DNA of 64,000 nucleotides, from assembly GCF_042682525.1 (NCBI RefSeq), contig NZ_JBHUHP010000007.1, positions 1 through 64,000 on the forward strand, in the 5' to 3' direction. This DNA is from Blastococcus_B deserti (GTDB lineage: Bacteria > Actinomycetota > Actinomycetes > Mycobacteriales > Geodermatophilaceae). Positions 51,096 through 59,730 of this stretch are shown one piece after another. Both the position numbers and the translations under genes were made by a program. Under the pieces are notes generated by a model that had not been told where the DNA came from, did not search any database, and saw nothing but the letters and a program-made list of their open reading frames with translations. Every line of letters begins with the position of its first letter. The first letter of the stretch is position 1.

Positions 51096-52301
51096 CTAGT
51101 CCGCTCCCCCGACGAGCGCCTCGGCGAAGGCCCGCGGCTCGAAGGGCGCCAGGTCGTCGGGACCCTCCCCCAGGCCGACCAGCTTCACCGGGATGCCCAG
51201 TTCCCGCTGGACGGAGACGACGATGCCGCCCTTGGCCGTGCCGTCGAGCTTGGTGAGCACGATGCCGGTGACGGTCACGGCCTCGGTGAACACCCGCGCC
51301 TGGACGACGCCGTTCTGACCGGTGGTGGCGTCGAGGACGAGCAGCACCTCGGTGACCGGCGACTGCTTCTCGACGACCCGCTTGATCTTGCCCAGCTCGT
51401 CCATCAGGCCCGACTTGGTGTGCAGCCGGCCGGCGGTGTCGATCAGCACGGCGTCCACCTCGCCCTCGACGCCGGTACGGACCGCCTCGAACGCCACGGA
51501 GGCCGGGTCGCCGCCCTCGCGGCCCCGCACGGTGAGGACACCCACCCGCTCGCCCCACGTCTCGAGCTGGTCGGCCGCGGCGGCACGGAAGGTGTCGGCC
51601 GCGCCGAGCACGACGCTCTTCCCGTCGCCGACGAGCACGCGGGCGATCTTCCCCACCGTCGTGGTCTTGCCCGCGCCGTTGACGCCCACGACCAGGACGA
51701 CGCCCGGCCGGCCCTCGTGCCGCTGCACGCCGAGGCTGCGGTCGAGGTCGGGGCCGAGGACCGCGGTGAGCTCGCGGACGAGCAGGTCGCGGAGCTCCGT
51801 CCCCGACGCGGTCGCGAGCACCATCGACTGGGTGCGCAGCCGCTCCACGATCTGCGTGGTGGCGGCGAGGCCGACGTCGGCGGCCAGGAGCGTCTCCTCG
51901 ACCTCCTCCCAGTCGTCCTCGGTCAGCTTCTCGCGAGCGAGCACGGTGAGCAGGCCGCGGCCCAGCGACGACTGCGAGCGGGCCAGCCGGGAGCGCAGCC
52001 GCACCAGCCGCCCGGCCGACGGCGGCGGGGTCTCGAAGACCAGGCCCGGCTCCGGCTCGGCCGGCGGCAGCTCGACCGGTGGCGCCTCCGCAGCCTCCGG
52101 CGGCAGGCCGAGCCCCGACGCGGTGGCACCGCTCGGCCGCCGCTCCTCGACCGGCGGCTGCGGGCGGGGCCGGGTGAGGGTCGTCCCGGTGATCGCGTCG
52201 TCGTCGAGACGGGTGGTCCGCCGTCCGCGGCCGACGAGAAGACCGACGCCGGCGATCAGGGCGACGACGAGTATCGCGATCGCGATCAGGACGAATTCCA
52301 T
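51096..52301 (-). CDS. ftsY: SRP receptor FtsY
   Basis: 401 residues. It begins with a membrane helix (1-22) and then a Pro-rich linker, so the receptor is membrane-anchored, as in mycobacteria. The NG domain has GVNGAGKTTTVGKIAR, DTFRAAAADQLETW, DTAGRLHTK and TKLDGTAKGG. It partners with Ffh at 43032-44624. ATG 52301 is the start; it is divergent from the PhoD gene with 67 bases between. Confidence 0.96.
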   Translation of the reverse strand: MEFVLIAIAILVVALIAGVGLLVGRGRRTTRLDDDAITGTTLTRPRPQPPVEERRPSGATASGLGLPPEAAEAPPVELPPAEPEPGLVFETPPPSAGRLVRLRSRLARSQSSLGRGLLTVLAREKLTEDDWEEVEETLLAADVGLAATTQIVERLRTQSMVLATASGTELRDLLVRELTAVLGPDLDRSLGVQRHEGRPGVVLVVGVNGAGKTTTVGKIARVLVGDGKSVVLGAADTFRAAAADQLETWGERVGVLTVRGREGGDPASVAFEAVRTGVEGEVDAVLIDTAGRLHTKSGLMDELGKIKRVVEKQSPVTEVLLVLDATTGQNGVVQARVFTEAVTVTGIVLTKLDGTAKGGIVVSVQRELGIPVKLVGLGEGPDDLAPFEPRAFAEALVGGAD

Positions 52302-52368
52302 ACCGCGAGTCTCCCAGCCCGCGGCGGCGATGCAGGAAGGACACAGGTTCGTGGTCCACCCTGGACCG

Positions 52369-54042
52369 ATGCCGCATCCGACGAGCGACGATCCGGTCCT
52401 CCTGCTGGGCCCCCTGCTCCGGCACGTGGACCCCGTCTCGGCCACCGTGTGGGTGGAGACCGACCGACCCTGCGAGGTGGATGTGCTGGGCCGGCGCGCC
52501 CGCACGTTCTGCGTCGGAGGGCACCACTACGCGCTCGTCGTCGTGGAGGACCTCGAGCCCGGCAGCGCCACGCCGTACGAGGTCCACCTGGACGGCGTCC
52601 GCGTGTGGCCGCCGGAGCCCTCGGAGTTCCCCCCGAGCCGGATCCGGACGCCGGGCCGTCCGGGTCCGTTCCGGCTGGCCTTCGGCTCCTGCCGCTACGC
52701 CAGCCCGCGCACGGTCGAGAAATCCGAAGGCATCCCGCCGGACGCGCTGGACCTCTATGCGGCCCAGGTGTCCGCCGTGCCCGAGGACCAGTGGCCCGAC
52801 GCCCTGGTGTTCCTCGGCGACCAGGTCTACGCCGACGAGCTCACGGAGCACACGAGATCCGCGCTGCGCCGCCGGCGCGACGGTCGGCCGAGGAAGCAGG
52901 CCCCGGTCGGCGAGGTCGCCGACTTCGAGGAGTACACCCGGCTCTACGACGAGTCCTGGCGGGACCCGCAGGTGCGCTGGTTGCTGTCGACCATCCCGTC
53001 GTCGATGATCTTCGACGACCACGAGATGATCGACGACTGGAACACGTCGGCGGCCTGGCGCGAGAGGCTGACCCGGAAGCCGTGGTGGGAAGGACGGATC
53101 ACCGGCGGCCTGGTCAGTTACTGGGTCTACCAGCACCTGGGCAACCTCAGCCCGCAGGAGCTGGCCGGGAACAAGACCTGGCAGGCGATCCAGGGCATGA
53201 GCACCGACGACCCCACCCGGGACGCCGAGCCGATGCTGCGCGAGATGGCCGAGCTGGCCGACGCCGAGCCCGCGACCATCCGGTGGAGCTACGTGCGGCA
53301 CTGGGGCGACGCCCGGCTGATCATGGTCGACAGCCGGGCCGGCCGCGTCCTGGAGGAGCAGCACCGCCGGATGCTCGACGAGGACGAGTTCGCCTGGGTC
53401 GAGGCCGCGATGCGCCGCGCGGTGGACGAGGGCGTGGAGCACCTGATCCTCGGCACGTCCCTGCCGTGGCTGCTGCCGCACGCGATCCACAACCTCGAAC
53501 GGTGGAACGAGACGCTCAACGCGCGCCACCACGGCCGCTGGCGGGGGCGGATCGCCGAGGCGGTGCGCCAGGCGTCCGACCTGGAGCACTGGTCGGCGTT
53601 CGGGCACTCGTTCGAGCGCCTGGGCAGAGCCCTCACCCGGGTCGCGGGAGGCGAGTACGGCCGGACGCCGTCGACCGCGCTGGTGCTCTCCGGCGACGTC
53701 CACCACGCCTACGCCGCCGAGCTCGTACAGCCGGCGGGCCTGACCGCGCGCGTGCACCAGCTCACCGTCTCCCCCCTGCACAACCAGGCACCGCACCCCA
53801 TCCGCGTCGGCTTCAAGATCGGGTGGAGCCGCGCGGCGCGACGGCTGACCGCGCGGCTGGCACGGTGGGTGCAGGCCGAGCCGACCCAGCTGGGATGGGA
53901 GAAGCAGGCCGGCCCGTACTTCGGCAACCAGATCGGTGAGCTCGTGCTGGAGGGGCGGTCGGCGCGGTTCGTGCTGTCGGTCACCGAGCTCGGGCAGCCG
54001 GGCCTGCGTCAGGTGCTCGACACGTCGCTGGCCGGCGCCTGA
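52369..54042 (+). CDS. PhoD-like alkaline phosphatase family metallophosphatase
   Basis: 557 residues. There is no signal peptide, so unlike true PhoD it is cytoplasmic. Metal-site motifs are FGSCRYAS, LGDQVYADE, IFDDHEMIDDWN, GTSLPWLLPH and LSGDVHHAYAAEL. A beta-sandwich N-terminal domain (about 8-95) precedes the phosphatase core. The substrate is unknown. The start follows CACCCT by six bases (leaderless). It is followed after 12 bases by a second phosphatase-fold gene. Confidence 0.88.
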   Translation: MPHPTSDDPVLLLGPLLRHVDPVSATVWVETDRPCEVDVLGRRARTFCVGGHHYALVVVEDLEPGSATPYEVHLDGVRVWPPEPSEFPPSRIRTPGRPGPFRLAFGSCRYASPRTVEKSEGIPPDALDLYAAQVSAVPEDQWPDALVFLGDQVYADELTEHTRSALRRRRDGRPRKQAPVGEVADFEEYTRLYDESWRDPQVRWLLSTIPSSMIFDDHEMIDDWNTSAAWRERLTRKPWWEGRITGGLVSYWVYQHLGNLSPQELAGNKTWQAIQGMSTDDPTRDAEPMLREMAELADAEPATIRWSYVRHWGDARLIMVDSRAGRVLEEQHRRMLDEDEFAWVEAAMRRAVDEGVEHLILGTSLPWLLPHAIHNLERWNETLNARHHGRWRGRIAEAVRQASDLEHWSAFGHSFERLGRALTRVAGGEYGRTPSTALVLSGDVHHAYAAELVQPAGLTARVHQLTVSPLHNQAPHPIRVGFKIGWSRAARRLTARLARWVQAEPTQLGWEKQAGPYFGNQIGELVLEGRSARFVLSVTELGQPGLRQVLDTSLAGA

Positions 54043-54054
54043 GAAGGTGCACCC

Positions 54055-54873
54055 ATGACAGGTGGTGTCCCCGGTGTGCGGCCGGCCCCGGGTCCCGGCC
54101 AGCCACCGATCCCGGTCCGGCTGGTCACGTTCAACACCCATCACGGTGTCGGTGAGGACGAGCGGCACGACCTGCCGCGGCTGGCGAAGCTGCTGCACGC
54201 CGTGGACGCCGACGTCATCTGCCTGCAGGAGGTCGACCGTCACTTCGGGGAGCGCAGCGAGGACGTCGACCAGGCCCTGCTGCTCTCCCGCGCCCTGGAC
54301 ATGCAGCTGGCCTGGGGCCCGGCCATCGACGAGCCGAGGCCGGACCGCGCGGCCCGGCGTCAGTACGGCAACGCGCTGCTCTCCCGGCTGCCGATCCTGA
54401 TCAGCGACGTGCACCGGCTGCCCGGCGGTGGCGAGCCGCGCGTCGCGCTGCGGACGATGCTGGAGCTGGACGGCGGGACGCTGTGGGTCACCGCGACGCA
54501 CCTGACGACCCGGTCCGCGCGGGAACGGGCCGCGCAGGTCGCCGCGCTGGCCTCCCTGCACGGCGAGGACATGGCGTCCGGGGTCCTCGTCGGTGACTTC
54601 AACGCGCGCCCCGACGCCCCGGAGCTCGACCCCCTGCGGGAACGGTTCACCGATGCCTGGGAGCTGGCCCGGGACCGGGACGACCAGGCGGGCTGGCGGT
54701 TCTGGCAGCGCGAGGAGGGGCTCACGCACCCGGCGCACTGCCCGCACCGGCGGATCGACCAGGTGTGGGTGTCGGCCGGGGTGGGTGTCGCGTCCGCCCG
54801 GGTGCTCGACGCCGAGGGCGCGTCGGACCACCTGCCGGTCCTGGTCGACCTGCTGATCCCCTCGGGGGTCTGA
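54055..54873 (+). CDS. Endonuclease/exonuclease/phosphatase family protein
   Basis: 272 residues of the EEP fold: VTFNTHHGVG, ICLQEVDRHF, QYGNALLSRLPI, VTATHLTTRS, LVGDFNARPD and GASDHLPVLVDL give the full active site. Members act on DNA, phosphoinositides or other phosphoesters; none can be chosen. The start ATG 54055 follows GAGAAGG. It shares a transcript with the PhoD-like gene. Confidence 0.87.
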   Translation: MTGGVPGVRPAPGPGQPPIPVRLVTFNTHHGVGEDERHDLPRLAKLLHAVDADVICLQEVDRHFGERSEDVDQALLLSRALDMQLAWGPAIDEPRPDRAARRQYGNALLSRLPILISDVHRLPGGGEPRVALRTMLELDGGTLWVTATHLTTRSARERAAQVAALASLHGEDMASGVLVGDFNARPDAPELDPLRERFTDAWELARDRDDQAGWRFWQREEGLTHPAHCPHRRIDQVWVSAGVGVASARVLDAEGASDHLPVLVDLLIPSGV

Positions 54874-54918
54874 CGGAGGCCGGCCCGCTCACCGCGCGCG
54901 GGGCGCGGCGAGCCTCCG
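54874..54918. terminator. Hairpin after EEP gene
   Basis: Outer arms CGGAGGC (54874-54880) and GCCTCCG (54912-54918), inner CCGCGC/GCGCGG. It starts immediately after the stop codon at 54871-54873 and lies 13 bases from the convergent stop. Confidence 0.65.
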
Positions 54919-54931
54919 GACGCGGCCGCCG

Positions 54932-55387
54932 CTAGCGCGCACGGCGCCGTCGCCACCACGACCGCTGCGCACCGACGGCGGGCTCGGCTTCCCCGCCCTC
55001 GCCCGTCTCCCAGCGCACGCGCTCGGGCGCCGGCAGCGGCAGGGGTTCGTCAAAGGAATGGACCTCCAGCCCGGCCAGCCGGCCGTGCTCGACGAACAGC
55101 ACGAGGCCGCCGATCGGCTCGCCGTCCCGGTCGAGGACCGTGCCTTCGACGGGCACGGGGTTCCGTGCCGGGGACGCCGGCAGGGAGGCGGGCACGTGCA
55201 GGTCGATGGTCATGCAGCCGCACTCGCAGCCGGTGGAAGCCGTCGCGTGCGGTACCTGTGCCCGCAGCGCCTCGACGCCGTCGAAGTCGTGGTGGAGCAG
55301 CGAGTCGAGCAGCGATCGTTCCGTCCGCGTCAGGGGCCGCCGTGCTCCGGCGCGGTGGTCGTCGGGCATGTCGTCAGTGTCGTCCAC
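54932..55387 (-). CDS. Conserved hypothetical protein
   Basis: 151 residues, not recognised. A helical N-terminal part (TRTERSLLDSLLHHDFDGVEALRAQV), a Cys-rich turn CECGCMTIDL and a beta-hairpin region GLVLFVEHGRLAGLEVHSFDE suggest a small two-part fold. The tail is basic (RSWWRRRRAR). It lies between the EEP gene and smc; the Cys turn might bind metal. Confidence 0.65.
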   Translation of the reverse strand: MDDTDDMPDDHRAGARRPLTRTERSLLDSLLHHDFDGVEALRAQVPHATASTGCECGCMTIDLHVPASLPASPARNPVPVEGTVLDRDGEPIGGLVLFVEHGRLAGLEVHSFDEPLPLPAPERVRWETGEGGEAEPAVGAQRSWWRRRRAR

Positions 55388-55412
55388 GGGTTCCGGTCAC
55401 GAGCGCCGCCGC

Positions 55413-58400
55413 TCAGGCGGTCTCAAGCTCCCGGAGGCGCTGGCTGATGACGCCGGTGATGCCGTCGCCGCGCATGCTGACCCCGTAGAGCGCGTCGGCG
55501 ATCTCCATCGTCCGCTTCTGGTGCGTGATGATGATCAGCTGCGACGTCGAGCGCAGCTGCTCCACCAGGGTCAGCAGCCGGCCGAGGTTGACGTCGTCCA
55601 GCGCCGCCTCGACCTCGTCGAGGACGTAGAAGGGCGACGGCCGGGCGCGGAAGATCGCGACGAGCAGGGCGACCGCCGTCAGCGACCGCTCGCCGCCGGA
55701 CAGCAGCGACAGTCGCTTCACCTTCTTGCCCGGCGGCCGGGCCTCCACCTCGATGCCGGTGGTCAGCAGGTCGTCGGGGTCGGTGAGGACCAGCCGCCCC
55801 TGGCCACCGGGGAACAGCGTGGCGAAGACCCGCTCGAACTCCGTGGCGACGTCGGTGAACGCCGAGGCGAACACGGAGTGGATCCGCTCGTCCACCTCGC
55901 GCACGACGGTGAGCAGGTCGCGGCGGGTGGACTTGAGGTCCTCCAGCTGCGTGGCCAGGAAGCCGTGCCGCTCCTCGAGGGCCGCGAACTCCTCCAGCGC
56001 CAGCGGGTTGACCTTGCCCAGGGTGGCGAGGTCGCGCTCGGCCCGGGCCGCGCGGCGCTCCTGCACCGCGCGGTCGTAGGGCACCGGACCGGGCTCGGGC
56101 TCCCCCGCCGCCTCGGCCGCCGCGATCTCCTGCGGCGACGGCGGCACGGGGGCGGCCGGTCCGTACTCCCCGAGCAGCGTCGGCAGGTCGACGCCGTACT
56201 CCTCCGCCGCGCGGGTCTCCAGGGCCTCGATGCGGTAGCGCTGCTCCGCGCGGGCGACCTCGTCGCGGTGCACCTCGTCGGTCAGCCGGTCGAGGTCGGC
56301 GGTGGCCGCGCGCACCCGCGCGCGCACCTCGAGCAGCTCGGCCTCGAACGAGCTCCGTGCCACGGCGAGGGCGTCCCGCTCGGCGGCCGCGCGGACGAGC
56401 GAGGCGCCGAGCGCGGCGAGGGCGCGCTCGGCACCGGTGCGCACCGACGCGGCGACGACGGCCCCCTGCTCCCGGGCCGCCCGGGCCGCGGCCGCCCGCT
56501 CGCGGGCGGCCCGCTCCTGACGCGCCTGGCGGCGCAGCGACTCCGCCCGCCCGTGCAGCGCACGGGCGCGCTCCTCGGCGGTGCGGACGGCCAGCCGGGC
56601 CTCGGTCTCGGCCTGGCGGGCGGCGGACACCTCGGCGCGCAGCCGGTCACGGGCCTCCGTCGAAGGCTCCTCCTCGACCGGCGCCGCCTCCGCCTCGGCG
56701 AGACGCTGCTCCAGTCCGGCGAGGACGCCCAGCGCCTGCTCCAGCGCCTGCTCCGCCCGGACCCGCGCGGCCAGCGACCGCTCGGCCTCGGCCTCCGCGG
56801 ACCGGGCCGCGGCACCCAGCTCGGCCAGCTCGGCGGCGACGGCCGAACGGGAGCGGTCGGACGCCTGCCGCGCCGCGAGCGCGGAGTCGACCTCGTCGGA
56901 GCGAGCGCGCGCCGCGTCGCGAGCCCGGGCGAGCTCGTCGGCCAGCTGGTCGGCGCGCGCCTGCGCCGCCACCAGCTGAGTCTCCGCCTCGTCGACCCGC
57001 GCCCGCACGACGAGGTTGGACGGGGCGTCGCTCTGACCGCCCACCGCCCAGTCCGCGCCCACCAGATCGCCGGCGGCGGTGACGGCACGCACCCGCGGGT
57101 GGACGCCGACCAGCCGGACGGCCGCGTCGAGATCGGGCACCACGGCGACCCGCTCCAGCGCCCGAGCGAGGGCGGGCTGCAGCTCCTCGGGAGCGGTGAC
57201 CGAGTCCAGCGCCCAGCGGGCCCCGTCGGGCAGCGCCGGCCAGCCGTCCCGCGGCCCGGGCGGCAGTCCGCCGGTGACCAGGAGACCCGCGCGGCCGCCG
57301 TCGGTGCCCTTCAGGTGACCCAGCGCGGCGGCGGCCGAGGCGACGCCGGAGACGACGACGGCGTCGGCCATCCCGCCCAGCGCGGCGGCCACCGCCACCT
57401 CGTCGCCGGCGCGCACACCCAGCCGGTCGGCGACCGGCCCGAGGACCCCCTCCAGACCCGCGCCCAGCACGGCGGCGGCGCCGTCGACCGGGGTGAGCCC
57501 CTGCGCCAGGGCGTCCCGGCGGGCCTGCCAGGAGGCACGGTCGCGCTCCGCGGCCCGCTCGGCCTCGGTCAGCTCGGCGACCAGCCGGGCCGCGGTGGCG
57601 TGGGCGGCGACCGCCTGCTCGTGCGCGGCGGCGAGTGCGGCGTCGCCGTCCTCCTGGTCGGCCACCGTCTCCCGCCGGTCGGCCAACCGCTCCGCGGCCA
57701 CCTCGGCACGGTCGGCCGCCTCGCCCGCGGCGAGGGTGAGCCGCTCGATCTCGGCCTGGCCGGCGGTGACCCGGGATCGCGCGGCGGCCACCTCACCGGA
57801 GAGGCGGGCCAGCCCTTCGCGGCGGTCGGCCAGGGCCCGGGCGGCGGCCACCCAGGCCCGTTCCTCGGTGGCCAGCGCCGTCTCCAGCCCGCCGCGTTCC
57901 GCGACGACCGCGGCCAGGCGGGCGCGCTCGGCCTCCAGGCCGGCCGCCAGCTCGATCTCGGTGGCGGCGACCCGCTCGGCCTCGGCGTCGAGCTGGTCGG
58001 GGTCGCGACCGGCCGTGCCGGCCGGCGCCGCGGCGGAGAGGTGACGGTGCCGCTCGGCAGCCAGCTGGGCGATGCCGCGGAAGCGCTCACCGAGGGCCGA
58101 CAGCCGGTACCAGGTGTCCGAGGCGGCCTGCAGCCGCGGGGCGCCGGCCGCGAGCTCCGCCTCGAGCTCCGCCTCCCGGCGGGAGACGACCGACAGCTCG
58201 CGCTCGACGACGGCCCGCCGTTCCCGTGCCGCGGTCTCGTCGGCGACGTCCTTGTCCAGGGAGTCGCGCAGCTGGACGAGGTCGTCGGCGAGCAGCCGCA
58301 GGCGGGCGTCGCGGAGATCGGCCTGCACACCGGCGGCCCGGCGCGCGACCTCGGCCTGCTTGCCGAGGGGCTTGAGCTGGCGGCGCAGCTCGGTGGTGAG

Positions 58401-58979
58401 GTCGGCCAGCCGGTCGAGGTTGTGCGACATCCCCTCGAGCTTGCGGAGCGCCTTCTCCTTGCGCTTGCGGTGCTTGAGGACCCCGGCCGCCTCCTCGATG
58501 AAGGCACGCCGGTCCTCGGGACGCCCGGACAGGACGGCGTCGAGCTGCCCCTGCCCGACGATGACGTGCATCTCGCGGCCGATGCCGGAGTCGCTGAGGA
58601 GTTCCTGGACGTCGAGGAGGCGGACCTTGTCGCCGTTGATCTCGTACTCGCTCTCGCCGGAGCGGTACATGCGGCGGGTGATCGACACCTCGGTGTACTC
58701 GATCGGCAGGGCGCCGTCGGAGTTGTCGATGGTCAGGGTCACCTCGGCCCGCCCCAGCGCCGGGCGGCCGGCGGTGCCGGCGAAGATGACGTCCTCCATC
58801 TTGCCGCCGCGCAGGCTCTTGGCGCCCTGCTCGCCCAGGACCCAGGCGATGGCGTCGACGACGTTGGACTTGCCGGACCCGTTGGGGCCCACGACGGCGG
58901 TGATGCCGGGCTCCAGCCGGAGGGTGGTGGCGGACGCGAAGGACTTGAAGCCCTTGAGCGTCAGGCTGGAGAGGTGCAC
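55413..58979 (-). CDS. smc: Chromosome segregation protein SMC
   Basis: A 1188-residue condensin ATPase. Walker A GPNGSGKSN is at 31-39; long coiled coils (about 170-500 and 670-1000) flank a hinge (about 505-655, LEGVLGPVADRLGV, GGLPPGPRDGWPAL). The C-terminal head has the signature LSGGERSLTAVALL and Walker B YVLDEVEAALDDVN. The GTG start at 58979 is preceded by TAGGGT nine bases away. ScpA and ScpB are not in the window. Confidence 0.97.
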   Translation of the reverse strand: MHLSSLTLKGFKSFASATTLRLEPGITAVVGPNGSGKSNVVDAIAWVLGEQGAKSLRGGKMEDVIFAGTAGRPALGRAEVTLTIDNSDGALPIEYTEVSITRRMYRSGESEYEINGDKVRLLDVQELLSDSGIGREMHVIVGQGQLDAVLSGRPEDRRAFIEEAAGVLKHRKRKEKALRKLEGMSHNLDRLADLTTELRRQLKPLGKQAEVARRAAGVQADLRDARLRLLADDLVQLRDSLDKDVADETAARERRAVVERELSVVSRREAELEAELAAGAPRLQAASDTWYRLSALGERFRGIAQLAAERHRHLSAAAPAGTAGRDPDQLDAEAERVAATEIELAAGLEAERARLAAVVAERGGLETALATEERAWVAAARALADRREGLARLSGEVAAARSRVTAGQAEIERLTLAAGEAADRAEVAAERLADRRETVADQEDGDAALAAAHEQAVAAHATAARLVAELTEAERAAERDRASWQARRDALAQGLTPVDGAAAVLGAGLEGVLGPVADRLGVRAGDEVAVAAALGGMADAVVVSGVASAAAALGHLKGTDGGRAGLLVTGGLPPGPRDGWPALPDGARWALDSVTAPEELQPALARALERVAVVPDLDAAVRLVGVHPRVRAVTAAGDLVGADWAVGGQSDAPSNLVVRARVDEAETQLVAAQARADQLADELARARDAARARSDEVDSALAARQASDRSRSAVAAELAELGAAARSAEAEAERSLAARVRAEQALEQALGVLAGLEQRLAEAEAAPVEEEPSTEARDRLRAEVSAARQAETEARLAVRTAEERARALHGRAESLRRQARQERAARERAAAARAAREQGAVVAASVRTGAERALAALGASLVRAAAERDALAVARSSFEAELLEVRARVRAATADLDRLTDEVHRDEVARAEQRYRIEALETRAAEEYGVDLPTLLGEYGPAAPVPPSPQEIAAAEAAGEPEPGPVPYDRAVQERRAARAERDLATLGKVNPLALEEFAALEERHGFLATQLEDLKSTRRDLLTVVREVDERIHSVFASAFTDVATEFERVFATLFPGGQGRLVLTDPDDLLTTGIEVEARPPGKKVKRLSLLSGGERSLTAVALLVAIFRARPSPFYVLDEVEAALDDVNLGRLLTLVEQLRSTSQLIIITHQKRTMEIADALYGVSMRGDGITGVISQRLRELETA

Positions 58980-59063
58980 GAGACGAGGACCCTAGTGGAG
59001 CGGAGGCGCTGCACCCCGCAGATCAGGGCCGGGTGGGAAGAGTGTGACGGAAGGGTCCAGAAC

Positions 59064-59103
59064 GAGGACCCCGTCCTCCCCGGCCCTCGCGAACTCGGAC
59101 CGG
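59064..59103. terminator. Degenerate family hairpin upstream of smc
   Basis: Left half matches the family (GAGGACCCCGTCC, CCTCGCGAACTC) but the right arm has decayed (GGACCGG), leaving a 4-bp outer stem. It lies downstream of the 62-residue coiled-coil gene. Confidence 0.4.
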
Positions 59104-59119
59104 TGCCCTGGACGCTGCC

Positions 59120-59308
59120 TCAGGCGAGCGCGGGCTCGTTGTCGCCGGCCATCGACAGCAGTTCGTGGGCGATGGCCGCGTCGCGCTGGGCGCGCAGCTC
59201 CTCGAGTTCCTGCTCCAGCCGGCGCACCTTGGCCCGCAGGATCGCGTTCTCCTCGACTACTCGAAGCTCCGCGGGTGCGACGACGTGACCGAACAGGGCC
59301 TTGGCCAT
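59120..59308 (-). CDS. 62-residue coiled-coil protein beside smc
   Basis: A short protein: MAKALFGHVVAP at the start, then a predicted coiled coil (about 18-50, heptads in RVVEENAILRAKVRRLEQEL). Similar short proteins occur in other actinobacteria near smc, and I know of no function. ATG 59308 has a weak ribosome-binding site. A good promoter lies 80-105 bases upstream, so it is transcribed on its own. Confidence 0.72.
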   Translation of the reverse strand: MAKALFGHVVAPAELRVVEENAILRAKVRRLEQELEELRAQRDAAIAHELLSMAGDNEPALA

Positions 59309-59384
59309 GACTGCAACGGCCTTTCCGAGCGAGAGGGTGAGCCCGGCGCCCCGGATGTCGGTCGGCGCGAGCTGTGGTATCCCC

Positions 59385-59413
59385 AGAGTGACAGGCCCGG
59401 ACACGCAGGTCAA
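59385..59413 (-). promoter_or_regulatory. Promoter of the coiled-coil gene
   Basis: Minus strand: -35 TTGACC (59413-59408), 17-base spacer, -10 CACTCT (59390-59385). It predicts a leader of about 70 bases. This is one of the best -35 matches in the window. A small hairpin, CCCCG-TGT-CGGGG (59431-59443), separates it from acyP. Confidence 0.5.
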
Positions 59414-59457
59414 CGCGAAGACTGCCTACTCCCCGTGTCGGGGGGATGTCGCGTTCG

Positions 59458-59730
59458 TCACTCTGTGGTGAACTGCCGGCACCCCCGCACCGGCTCGTGC
59501 CGGACGTCGACGCGCCGGACCGATCCGGGCGCGCGGGGGCCGTCGAGCTGGTCGAGCACGGCGGCGACGTCGTCGGCGGCGCCCTCCAGGACCACCTCGA
59601 CGCGGCCGTCGGGGAGGTTGCGGGCAGAGCCGGTCAGCCCGGCGGACTCGGCGAGGCTCCGGACGAACCACCGGTAGCCGACGCCCTGCACGTGGCCGGT
59701 GACGACGGCGACGGCCCGGGTGGCGTTCAT
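59458..59730 (-). CDS. acyP: Acylphosphatase
   Basis: 90 residues with the full signature GHVQGVGYRWFVRSLA and GSARNLPDGRVEVVLEG; the catalytic Arg and Asn are present. Hydrolyses carboxyl-phosphate bonds such as acetyl phosphate. It overlaps mutM by four bases (ATGA). The same pair precedes smc in mycobacteria. Confidence 0.93.
   Translation of the reverse strand: MNATRAVAVVTGHVQGVGYRWFVRSLAESAGLTGSARNLPDGRVEVVLEGAADDVAAVLDQLDGPRAPGSVRRVDVRHEPVRGCRQFTTE

Noticed and set aside
55140..59288. Very long open frame on the plus strand opposite smc, and similar ones opposite nusA-rimP and ftsY
   Set aside because: Antisense frames stay open by chance at this base composition; they have Arg/Gly/His-rich low-complexity translations, no ribosome-binding sites and no domains, while the minus strand encodes clear conserved proteins.
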